Origin: Bacteroidaceae bacterium
GTDB lineage: Bacteria > Bacteroidota > Bacteroidia > Bacteroidales > Bacteroidaceae
Assembly: GCA_017618515.1 (NCBI GenBank)
Contig: JAFZUB010000066.1
Location: 1 to 7,812, forward strand
Length of the DNA stretch: 7,812 nt
Reading direction: 5' to 3'
In this document: positions 1-7,372 of the stretch, in pieces
Layout of the letters: every line of letters starts with the position of its first letter
How positions within the stretch are numbered: the first letter of the stretch is position 1
Made by a program: the position numbers and the translations under genes
The notes under the pieces: model-generated
Databases searched by the model: none
Seen by the model: only the letters and a program-made list of their open reading frames with translations
Told to the model about the DNA's origin: nothing

Positions 1-3000
1 AGAGCAGCAGCGTCGTCATTAGTACCGTTGTTGTTGGTAATCTTCTGCTGTGCGTCAGCGATGAGAGCCTCGAGGTTAGCCTTAGCCTCGCCGGTTGCGC
101 CACCGATCTGGTCGCCAGTAGCCTTGTAGAGCTGGAACTCAGCGAGAGCGAAGTGGTCAGTGTGGCCAGTACGTCCGCTGATGGAGGTGTAAGAGGAGAA
201 GCGTACATTCTTGTAAGCCTTGCCAAGGTGAACGATAGGAGCGGGATAGTATTCGCCAGCTACTACCTTGTCACCATCGGTAACCTCTGTGTTGATGTAG
301 GTCCAGTTCTGACCGTCATCGGAAGCTTCGATTACCCAAGACTTGGGCATATCATCCTTATAGTAACCACCTGCGCGCGGTGACTGATAGAGATAGAAGT
401 CGGTTACATCCTTACCAGTGAGGTCAACCTGCAGATATGCAAAGCCCTCGCTTGTGTAGTTAGGCCAAGTCTCGGTGGTCTCATTGAGAGTACCGTTAAC
501 GAGAGTGGTCAGAGAGAGCGAAGAAGCATTGGTAGAGAGATTGCTTGCATCGGAAGCGATGAGGCCTTCGTCGCCCTTAGTGTAGTTAATAGCGGCGTTG
601 AGTGCTTCGGTAGCCTCGGCAACAGCCTGCTTGAGAGACTCGGTAACCTCAGCCTGCTCCATAGCAGCGCGGTCTTCATCAGTAACCTTGCGGAGAGTCC
701 ACCATGATGCATCGGCGCCAGCACCCCATCCTACGATGATACCTGCACCACCTGCACCAGCGGAGTTGCTCTCACAATGGTAAAAATGATAATTATATTG
801 ACTATCGACATACTTGTTGCTATTTATGTCGAATACACCGACACCTGCAGCAGTGTAAGGAGTGAACGTATGCTCAGCTGCTGCATTAGCATCAGCAGTC
901 ATCAACACACGCTGCGAATAGGTTGTGGGATTAGCAGGTGCATCAACATACTCCTGGGTAGCGTAGTTCTTCAGAGAGAAGCCTCCGCCAGCCAGCTTGG
1001 TGAGGGTGAACACCTGAGTCTTGTCAGAGTTGTCGAATGTACCCCAACGCAGGTAAGCTGTGCCTCCAGCCTCAGCGGGATCAACCTTCAAAGCCTTCTC
1101 GACTCCCTGAGTAGTGTAGAAGCCCTTGTATGCACTAACGATGAAGTAGTCGCCTTCGGTAACGGGATTAACGTCAGCAGCCTGGAGGGTTGCAGCAGCG
1201 GCATCGAGGTTAGCGATGGCGGTGCGGATAGCGTCATCATCATCAGAATCCAAGAGAGCCTCAGCTGCGGCCTTTGCAGCCACAAACGGAGCCACAACAG
1301 CGTCTGAGTAGAACCCGGGATCCTCGGAACCCTCGGTGGGCAGATCGCTATAGGACTCGATAACCTTGGCAAGCTTGCCATTGAGGTCGTTTACGAAGGT
1401 AGCCTCGAAGAACTTCCATCCTACATCCTCGCGCCAGGGCTCAAATGCCACGTTCATTGGCGGATGATTTTGGGTACCGATCTTGAAGTACTTGTCCATG
1501 ATGGTCTCAGCAGCGGTGAGCACATAAACGTTTTCTACAGCCTTGCCTTCACCTACGGAAGTACGGCTGTCATCAGCAGTTGCCTCTGCTGCAAGGATAG
1601 TGATCTGCTGAGCGGTAGCCAAAGCTCCGAAGTCAGCATTTGTACCTGCATAGCCGTACCAGTCGTAGCCGTCGTAAGGAGTGGACTCATCCCAAGTCTG
1701 CTCACCATAGTTAACATACTGCCAGTAGCCGCCCTTCTCGATAGACTTTAGCACATAAGTGCCATAGCCGTCGGTGGTGTTGTTATCGGTAGCTTCTACC
1801 GACCAGATGTTATCATTGGTAATCTCGCCGAATTTCTCGGTACAACCATTATTGGCTCCGAGGTATGTATTGTTGTATGCGTTCTGTACGGCATACATCT
1901 TGCCAGGCTCAGGCATGGTAGCAGTCTCGCTAACAGTCCAGTAACCTTCAGCAGCTACAAGGCCATTAACAGCCTCTTCCAACGCATTGTAAGCGCTTTC
2001 GATAGCTGCGGGACCTGCCTTTGCTCTAACTCTCTTAGCAGCCTTAGCAGCAGCGGAGACAGCAGCAGCTGACTCAGCGGTGTAAACGCCCTGAGCGGAA
2101 GTTGCATTAATGTCGCCATACTGTGCAATAAGTTCACCAAGCTCAGCAAAAGTAGGAGCCGGGATGTACCTCCAGTCAGAACCGTTGTCAGTACGGTTGC
2201 CAGCAGTACGCCAAACGCCCATGAAGCCACCTACATCGTTGATGTAAGCCAGTTCGCCATCAGCATAGCGGAACAGCTGGAAGCCGTTGCCAGCTGAGCT
2301 GTATTCGAAGATGAATGTCCCACCCTCTTCAGCAGAAGCTGCTGCAGCGAGACGGGGATTTTCTGCACTGGTAGCAGGGCCTATAGGAGCGCTCTTGCCA
2401 GCAGTGTAATTGTAAAGCTTGTAGCCGAACGGATCACCCACGAGGGCGAAGTAGTAGTCATCAGTCAAAGTCTCTATCGCATCGGTAGAGTTCTTGACAT
2501 TTGTTCCGTCAAACATACAATTCTTGGCACCGCCACGTACGGTCATACGATACCAAGTAGCATTGTCGAAACTGCTGCTGTACTTGAACGGCAGAACAGA
2601 ATCGTCAACAGTGTAAGTGCTGACAGCGTTCATTCCATCAGCAACCACCACAGTGGCGGGATCAAGCACGAGACCCGGTGAGGGGAGGGGTGCCTCAATA
2701 GTGGAGCCAACAAGGGCAACACCAGCGGTAGACCACTTCTCGTTGCCATCGCCGTCAACAACCTTCCAGCTGAAGTCGCCAATAGATCCAGAGAAGTCAC
2801 CGGCCTCAATGAATGCGAGGCGGTTACCGTTGTCCTCAGAACTCCAACCGTTGCAAACCCACGCGCCAGAGTTGTTGTTGTTCATGGTGTTGCCGCCTTC
2901 AGACGTTCCGTCGGAAGCAACATCCTTGAACTTAAACACGTAATCTCCTGTCGGATTGCCAGCCAACAGTAGCTTCCACATGAAAGCATTATCGGCCACA

Positions 3001-3335
3001 GCGACAAGAGAACCAGATGGAGACAGGAACTTACCTACAGCTACATTGTAGAGGAGGTAATTTCCTTTGTAAGGCAGTATGGCCCACTGGTCAGCACCTT
3101 CTTCAGTGCAGTAGTTTCCAGTGTTTTCCACAGTGCCTTCACTCTTGTAGTCCGACACGACACCAGTCTTCGCGGCGCTAAGAACAATCTTACCACGCGG
3201 AGCCTTGATCGTGTAGACCTTGCTAGTGCTGAGGCCTTCGAGCGTGGTAACCACGTCGCCGACTGCAGCGTTAGCAACACCTACTCCTACCAACAGCAGA
3301 AGCAGGGTGATCAGAGATGTTAGTACTCTTTTCAT
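1..3335 (-). CDS. Large secreted modular protein with discoidin (F5/8 type C) domain, 3' end cut off by window edge
   Basis: One frame stays open from the ATG at 3335 to position 1, giving 1111 residues with no stop, so the C-terminus is missing. The start is followed by MKR, a Leu-rich core and an ANA|A signal peptidase I site near residue 23; there is no lipobox Cys. Visible modules: a trefoil-like region (about 25-165, with WAILPYKGNYLLYN); a beta-rich module (about 225-390, with YYFALVGDPFGYKLYNY); Ala-rich helical spacers at about 392-464, 652-719 and 884-916, with another starting near 1083; trefoil-like modules at about 464-590 and 724-882 (GDYFIVSAYKGFYTT); and an F5/8 type C domain at about 921-1073, marked by WVIEASDDGQNW and a closing ALAEFQLY. 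F5/8 and ricin-like folds usually bind glycans, so I infer a cell-surface or exported carbohydrate-active protein. No catalytic signature is seen; one could lie beyond the edge. The spacer-plus-trefoil design is repeated in the GH2 gene upstream. The frame and secretion are well supported; the function is not. Confidence 0.88.
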   Translation of the reverse strand, partial: MKRVLTSLITLLLLLVGVGVANAAVGDVVTTLEGLSTSKVYTIKAPRGKIVLSAAKTGVVSDYKSEGTVENTGNYCTEEGADQWAILPYKGNYLLYNVAVGKFLSPSGSLVAVADNAFMWKLLLAGNPTGDYVFKFKDVASDGTSEGGNTMNNNNSGAWVCNGWSSEDNGNRLAFIEAGDFSGSIGDFSWKVVDGDGNEKWSTAGVALVGSTIEAPLPSPGLVLDPATVVVADGMNAVSTYTVDDSVLPFKYSSSFDNATWYRMTVRGGAKNCMFDGTNVKNSTDAIETLTDDYYFALVGDPFGYKLYNYTAGKSAPIGPATSAENPRLAAAASAEEGGTFIFEYSSAGNGFQLFRYADGELAYINDVGGFMGVWRTAGNRTDNGSDWRYIPAPTFAELGELIAQYGDINATSAQGVYTAESAAAVSAAAKAAKRVRAKAGPAAIESAYNALEEAVNGLVAAEGYWTVSETATMPEPGKMYAVQNAYNNTYLGANNGCTEKFGEITNDNIWSVEATDNNTTDGYGTYVLKSIEKGGYWQYVNYGEQTWDESTPYDGYDWYGYAGTNADFGALATAQQITILAAEATADDSRTSVGEGKAVENVYVLTAAETIMDKYFKIGTQNHPPMNVAFEPWREDVGWKFFEATFVNDLNGKLAKVIESYSDLPTEGSEDPGFYSDAVVAPFVAAKAAAEALLDSDDDDAIRTAIANLDAAAATLQAADVNPVTEGDYFIVSAYKGFYTTQGVEKALKVDPAEAGGTAYLRWGTFDNSDKTQVFTLTKLAGGGFSLKNYATQEYVDAPANPTTYSQRVLMTADANAAAEHTFTPYTAAGVGVFDINSNKYVDSQYNYHFYHCESNSAGAGGAGIIVGWGAGADASWWTLRKVTDEDRAAMEQAEVTESLKQAVAEATEALNAAINYTKGDEGLIASDASNLSTNASSLSLTTLVNGTLNETTETWPNYTSEGFAYLQVDLTGKDVTDFYLYQSPRAGGYYKDDMPKSWVIEASDDGQNWTYINTEVTDGDKVVAGEYYPAPIVHLGKAYKNVRFSSYTSISGRTGHTDHFALAEFQLYKATGDQIGGATGEAKANLEALIADAQQKITNNNGTNDDAAA

Positions 3336-3396
3336 TTGGTTAATAATTAGGGTTAATAAAAAAGTGAATAAATCGTTTGCGTTAAAATTGCGAGTG

Positions 3397-3428
3397 TAAA
3401 AATACAACTTTATTTATTACGACACAAA
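3397..3428 (-). promoter_or_regulatory. Candidate Bacteroidetes-type promoter for the discoidin-domain gene
   Basis: On the minus strand a TTTG (3428-3425) is followed after exactly 20 bases by TATTTTTA (3404-3397), a one-mismatch match to the Bacteroidetes -7 box TAnnTTTG. This would start transcription near 3390 and give a leader of about 55 bases ending in an AT-rich stretch before ATG 3335. No Shine-Dalgarno sequence is present, which is normal in this phylum. The TTTG lies at the end of a T9 run just past the terminator of the preceding gene. Such boxes can arise by chance in AT-rich DNA, so this is a candidate only. Confidence 0.5.
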
Positions 3429-3436
3429 AAAAAAGT

Positions 3437-3474
3437 AAAAAAAACGGCTTTCCACAAATGAAAAACCGCTTTTT
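3437..3474 (-). terminator. Rho-independent terminator of the GH2 gene
   Basis: Reading the minus strand, CGGTTTTTC (3468-3460) and GGAAAGCCG (3453-3445) form a 9-bp stem with two G-U pairs around a 6-base loop, followed at once by eight T (3444-3437). A-residues before the stem can pair with the T run, so it may also work on the opposite strand. It begins about 30 bases after the GH2 stop codon and separates that gene from the next one. Confidence 0.8.
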
Positions 3475-3475
3475 C

Positions 3476-3505
3476 CTTAAGATTTCCTTATTTTTCTTAA
3501 GATTT
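3476..3505. repeat. Short direct repeat at the 3' end of the GH2 gene
   Basis: The 10-mer CTTAAGATTT occurs at 3476-3485 and again at 3496-3505, a 20-base period, and the bases between the copies are similar AT-rich sequence. The left-to-right second copy covers part of the GH2 stop codon (TAA, minus strand, 3506-3504). It looks like a local duplication of AT-rich trailer sequence. No function can be assigned. Confidence 0.55.
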
Positions 3506-6500
3506 ATGGTGTTTCGCCATTTATAATAAGATTATAAATTTTGACCACGTCGGCGGTGTTTACGAGGGTGCTACTGTCGACATCTGCGCAGTTGAGGCCG
3601 ACGCCCGACTTGATGCCATTGATGATGTAGCTATAAACCATTACCACATCGGCTGTGTTGACAGTGCCATCGCCATTGACATCGCCAAGGGCGGCGGGAA
3701 TATAGTCCACTGGTCGGAACATCCATGCGCAGAACCACCATGTTGTGCCCTTGGTTATCTTGTTGTCCTGACCGGCAGGGCCCATGAGATGGGTCTTGCC
3801 ATCAGCAGAAGTAATATCGTAGCATAGACGCTTGCGCACATTATCGTTGGCATCGTTGGTCCAATAGGTGAGGTTTTCTTCATAACGATTGGCAATCTTC
3901 AGGTCCACAGGAGTGTCCGACCAAATATGGTTGCTCTTCTCGAGTGTGCTGAGATACTTGCCGTTGCCGACATTCTGCAGATTCCAGTAGTCGCCGTTGC
4001 GAGTGAGGTGGAAGATAAAAGCCGTATTTCCTGGCATCAGCGCAGATTTATAGACATAATTGTCGGCACTAGAATAAGTCAGTCCCAAGCCAGTTCCGGC
4101 AGTGTTGGCGTCAGCTGCGAAACCATGTATAATATAATAGTAGCCGCCATCCTGTATGGGGTTGTTCTTGGCTTCACACGCCGCATAAGCTTGTTCTATT
4201 GCATCGCATAACGGTCCCAGCACTGCATTATTATCTTCTTGGTTAGCGACAGCAATCTTACCAGCCTCTACTGCCGTCCTCAACTTATCGATGAGAGGCT
4301 CCGTAGTTACCAGACCACACTCGGAGCCGTCGACATAAGGAGCCTCAGTGTCGAGTAGTGGAGAGGTGAATATTACATGCTCCGGGTCGCACTTCTCGAC
4401 CAGTTTCTGCAAGCGGTCCTGCAATATGGTGTACTTGCCTTTGGACGTGGAGAGCAGAACCATCTGATTAGCCGCAAAGCCCATGTCCTCATCAAGCAAC
4501 AAGAGGTCTTCGCCCGTTGGCTCGGTGGTGTATTCCACAATCTTAGCATTGTGAATGGTGCCTGTGCCCTCGCCCTGTGAAGTCTTGACATAGACAAAGT
4601 ATTTGACAGGAGCATTGGGGTCGAGCCTACCGAAGTAGGGAGTGAGGTCGTAATGAAGCTCGGTAGGAGTTGCAAGCAAATCATCTTCCAAACCTATGAT
4701 TACCTTATCGATAGGTAACTTGTCGATAGTATAGCTAACGTCGGGAGTCTCGGCATCGGTAGCCGTAGCATAGCCAACCACGAGGCTATACTCGGAACTC
4801 TTGGAATAGTCGAGGTTGAGAACCAGTTCGTGAGTCTTGACATCAGCTTTCTCACCACTGATAAAAATACCCAAGTCAAAGAATTGTCCACCACTGGTCT
4901 GCTTAACATGTGCTGCAATAGTATTGGTGCCTTGAATATTGAGTTTCTGGCGTGCCGCGCCATTGAGTTGGTAGATGGAGTAATTGGTGGTATAACCAGT
5001 AATCTTGAGAGCATTCTCCCCATTAAAATAAAGTTGGCAATCTTCGTCGTGGTAGAGCCTTGCGCGCAGTTTCTTCATCTGTTCCTCGGTGATATTGAGT
5101 GGTAGCTCGCAACGCAGCCAAATATCGCTAGAGTTCCAACGGGTATTGACTATCATATTGTCAAAGCCTGGCATGCCAAAGCCAGCCTTACCAGTCCTCC
5201 ATGTAGAGTCATCAAAGTCTTCAGCCTCCCATCCCTCTCCCGGGTCAGTGGTTGTATATTTCCATGTTACCGGTTGCACATCAGCAGAAGTAAGAACGTA
5301 CTTATAGTCATCAATATAGCCATCAATCACTTGCCTGTTAGCTGCATACAATTTATCAACATCACTCTTGATAACGCGGTCGTAAGTCATATAGCCGTTA
5401 AGCTCCGTCTCCACATCGGTAAGCTGTGTATAGACCGCAGCAGAAAGATTGTTCTTTATCTTGTACTGGAACAGCATATTAGCATAGGACGCATAGGTGC
5501 TGTCGTATTGGGCGGCAGTCTGGACATAGTCGTACACGCTACCCGCAGCGCCCCATGTATGGCCCTCGACGAGCATCTGCACACCGCCATACTCGCCGAT
5601 AGCAGTAACCTGAGTCTCACTGGCACTATAGTTGGGGGCAGGATAAGTGTGGACATCCTTAATATCACCGGCACCAGTGAGAGTCCAACCGGAGGCCTCG
5701 TCAACAAGACGCGTATCATCGAAATTCTTGACCAAATTAACATAAGACTCCGTGTCGTGCTGTCCACCTGCCTCATTGAAGTTTACCCACGTCACTATGC
5801 TGGGTGTGTTTTTCAGATTATTGAGCATTGCAAACAACTCCTGCGAGAACCAACCAGAGTTATTGGGAATGTCCTTATAGCTGCCGCCATAATTCATGCC
5901 CGGCATATCCTGCCAAACCATAAGACCCAGCTTATCACACCAGTAGTACCAACGCGCAGGCTCAACTTTAATATGCTTTCTTACCATATTAAGACCTATG
6001 CGCTTCATAAAAGTGATATCACTCTTGATAGCTTCCTCGCTAGGAGGAGTGAGATTGCTTTCGGGCCAATAGCCCTGGTCGAGACATCCCAGATTGAAAA
6101 GGAACTTGTTGTTGATAGTCATGCGCCAGCGATTGCCCACCTGCTCCATGCCAACCTTGCGCATACCAAAATAAGCCAGCATTGCATCAAAATTGCCCAT
6201 TCCATCGGAGAGTTTTACTTGCAAATCATAGAGGAATGGGTGGTCGGGGCTCCAGAGATCTGGATCCTTTATTTTCATAACAAGCGTAGTTCCCGCCTTG
6301 CCCTCTGCAGTGGCCACCTCCACTGTGCCATGCATTGCTCTGAGTTGCACTGTGGCATTAGCTGCGTCGTCGCCTTTAGCCGTAACCAGCACCTTCACCT
6401 GCTGATTATCAATGTCGGGCGTTATACGAAGGTCTGAGATATAAGTCTTGCCTGCTGCCTCCATCCACACCGTCTGCCAAATGCCCGAGCAACTCGTATA

Positions 6501-7151
6501 GAATATACCGCCAGGACGACTCACCTGCTTGCCGCGCGGATTGGAGTCCTTGTCGGTTGGATCATAGACCTTCACAACCAACTCCTGCTCCGTGCCAAAC
6601 TTAACCTTGTCTGTAATATCAATTGAGAAAGGATCGTAGCCTCCCTGATGGTTTCCTACGGAATCGCCATCGAGCCACACGCTACATTTCCAGTCAACCG
6701 CGCCAAAATTAAGCATCACACGCTTGCCATCCCAACGAGTAGGCACAGTAATCTTACGACGATAAACCATGTTCTCAATCTTCTGCTTGATACCACTCAG
6801 CGCACTCTCCGTACAAAACGGCACCAAAATCTCTTGCCAACCACTAGTGGGCACGTCAGAATATAGACTGGTAGTGGTGTGGAAGTCCCATAGTCCGTTG
6901 AGGTTAATCCAGTCTTCACCAGCCGCCTCCTCGCGCACAGCATACGTCTTGAGAGGACTGAGCGCAGCATCAGCCTGGGCGAGCCTGACCATCTGAGGAC
7001 GCGGATACTCTGGCAGGACATTGTCGGGGCCTACCGCATCAGCGAAGCGAGTCTTGATGGGAACATTCTGTATCTGCCACGCCACCACATTCTCAGGCAG
7101 CGACAGCACTATAGCTGTCATAATAAAGAGGTGTAGATAAAATCTTTTCAT
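3504..7151 (-). CDS. Secreted glycoside hydrolase family 2 enzyme with C-terminal dockerin
   Basis: A complete 1215-residue exo-glycosidase candidate. The start at 7151 (MKRFYLHLF) is preferred to 7187 because it gives a normal signal peptide of about 24 residues and leaves a leader after the likely promoter. Domains in order: GH2 sugar-binding jelly roll (about 60-230, NLNGLWDF at 83-90), Ig-like sandwich (about 236-333), TIM barrel (about 334-613, with RKHIKVEP near 391 and LGLMVWQDMPG), a second jelly roll (about 614-768), a beta-rich region (about 763-906), a helical spacer (about 906-998), a ricin-like trefoil candidate (about 999-1148) and a type I dockerin (about 1155-1215). The family acid/base is E460 in WVNFNEAGG and the nucleophile is E520 in AIGEYGG; both are present, so the enzyme should be active by the retaining mechanism. 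The substrate (beta-galactoside, glucuronide, mannoside or other) cannot be read from the motifs. It is far longer than a minimal GH2 because of its C-terminal modules. The gene is flanked by terminators, so it is probably monocistronic. Confidence 0.95.
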   Translation of the reverse strand: MKRFYLHLFIMTAIVLSLPENVVAWQIQNVPIKTRFADAVGPDNVLPEYPRPQMVRLAQADAALSPLKTYAVREEAAGEDWINLNGLWDFHTTTSLYSDVPTSGWQEILVPFCTESALSGIKQKIENMVYRRKITVPTRWDGKRVMLNFGAVDWKCSVWLDGDSVGNHQGGYDPFSIDITDKVKFGTEQELVVKVYDPTDKDSNPRGKQVSRPGGIFYTSCSGIWQTVWMEAAGKTYISDLRITPDIDNQQVKVLVTAKGDDAANATVQLRAMHGTVEVATAEGKAGTTLVMKIKDPDLWSPDHPFLYDLQVKLSDGMGNFDAMLAYFGMRKVGMEQVGNRWRMTINNKFLFNLGCLDQGYWPESNLTPPSEEAIKSDITFMKRIGLNMVRKHIKVEPARWYYWCDKLGLMVWQDMPGMNYGGSYKDIPNNSGWFSQELFAMLNNLKNTPSIVTWVNFNEAGGQHDTESYVNLVKNFDDTRLVDEASGWTLTGAGDIKDVHTYPAPNYSASETQVTAIGEYGGVQMLVEGHTWGAAGSVYDYVQTAAQYDSTYASYANMLFQYKIKNNLSAAVYTQLTDVETELNGYMTYDRVIKSDVDKLYAANRQVIDGYIDDYKYVLTSADVQPVTWKYTTTDPGEGWEAEDFDDSTWRTGKAGFGMPGFDNMIVNTRWNSSDIWLRCELPLNITEEQMKKLRARLYHDEDCQLYFNGENALKITGYTTNYSIYQLNGAARQKLNIQGTNTIAAHVKQTSGGQFFDLGIFISGEKADVKTHELVLNLDYSKSSEYSLVVGYATATDAETPDVSYTIDKLPIDKVIIGLEDDLLATPTELHYDLTPYFGRLDPNAPVKYFVYVKTSQGEGTGTIHNAKIVEYTTEPTGEDLLLLDEDMGFAANQMVLLSTSKGKYTILQDRLQKLVEKCDPEHVIFTSPLLDTEAPYVDGSECGLVTTEPLIDKLRTAVEAGKIAVANQEDNNAVLGPLCDAIEQAYAACEAKNNPIQDGGYYYIIHGFAADANTAGTGLGLTYSSADNYVYKSALMPGNTAFIFHLTRNGDYWNLQNVGNGKYLSTLEKSNHIWSDTPVDLKIANRYEENLTYWTNDANDNVRKRLCYDITSADGKTHLMGPAGQDNKITKGTTWWFCAWMFRPVDYIPAALGDVNGDGTVNTADVVMVYSYIINGIKSGVGLNCADVDSSTLVNTADVVKIYNLIINGETP

Positions 7152-7201
7152 TGTATTTGACATTTGTATTCTTAGATTCGGGTACACTTTACTTATCTCG
7201 G

Positions 7202-7235
7202 CAAAGATACTTTATTTTAAAAACAACTGCACAAA
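7202..7235 (-). promoter_or_regulatory. Candidate Bacteroidetes-type promoter for the GH2 gene
   Basis: On the minus strand TATCTTTG (7209-7202) matches the -7 consensus TAnnTTTG exactly. A TTTG at 7235-7232 lies 22 bases upstream, slightly wider than the usual spacing of about 20. Transcription would start near 7195, leaving about 45 bases before ATG 7151 but only about 8 before the in-frame ATG at 7187, which is one reason to prefer the later start. No Shine-Dalgarno sequence is visible in the leader. Confidence 0.6.
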
Positions 7236-7249
7236 ATCATTCACAAAAT
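7230..7249. repeat. 8-bp direct repeat overlapping the -33 region of the GH2 promoter
   Basis: CACAAAAT occurs at 7230-7237 and 7242-7249, a 12-base period. On the minus strand these are two ATTTTGTG copies, each containing a TTTG that could serve as a -33 element. The position fits either a regulator-binding direct repeat or chance in AT-rich DNA; the sequence alone does not decide. Confidence 0.35.
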
Positions 7250-7296
7250 TCACTTTTTTTCCTATCCTTTACACAAACTTTTGGCCCAACGTGACG

Positions 7297-7336
7297 AAAA
7301 AACAAGTGCAGAGAGACAAGCTGCCTTTCTGCACTT
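7297..7336 (-). terminator. Rho-independent terminator of the right-edge gene
   Basis: On the minus strand AAGTGCAGA (7336-7328) and TCTGCACTT (7312-7304) make a perfect 9-bp stem around a 15-base loop, followed by G and six T (7302-7297). It starts 37 bases after the stop codon at 7373. A smaller hairpin (TAGGG/CCCTA, 7344-7348 with 7356-7360, 7-base loop) lies between the stop and this stem but has no T run, so the larger stem is the likely terminator. Confidence 0.8.
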
Positions 7337-7372
7337 ATATGATTAGGGTCCTTCGCCCTATAAGTATATTCT

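Noticed and set aside
777..1307. A 176-codon open frame on the plus strand
   Set aside because: It is antisense to the modular protein, which reads without a stop across this region. The Ser/Cys-rich translation is what Ala/Thr codons give on the opposite strand.
1955..2230. Leu-rich minus-strand frame that looks like a small membrane protein
   Set aside because: It is out of frame with the modular protein. Its Leu content comes from reading GCT/GCA-rich Ala spacer codons in another frame.
1..3335. Several separate small minus-strand genes, or a frameshifted pseudogene
   Set aside because: Reading back from ATG 3335 gives one frame with no stop for 1111 codons and coherent modules throughout. 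The lack of a stop reflects the window edge, not decay.
3504..3700. EF-hand regulatory protein or type IX secretion sorting tail at the GH2 C-terminus
   Set aside because: Two 12-residue loops each followed by one helix, at the C-terminus of a glycosidase, fit a type I dockerin better than paired helix-loop-helix EF-hands. The usual features of a type IX sorting domain are not seen.
5274..6437. A 387-codon open frame on the plus strand
   Set aside because: It lies wholly antisense to the GH2 catalytic region, whose domains and catalytic residues are clear. The translation shows no recognisable domain and is best explained as a shadow frame.
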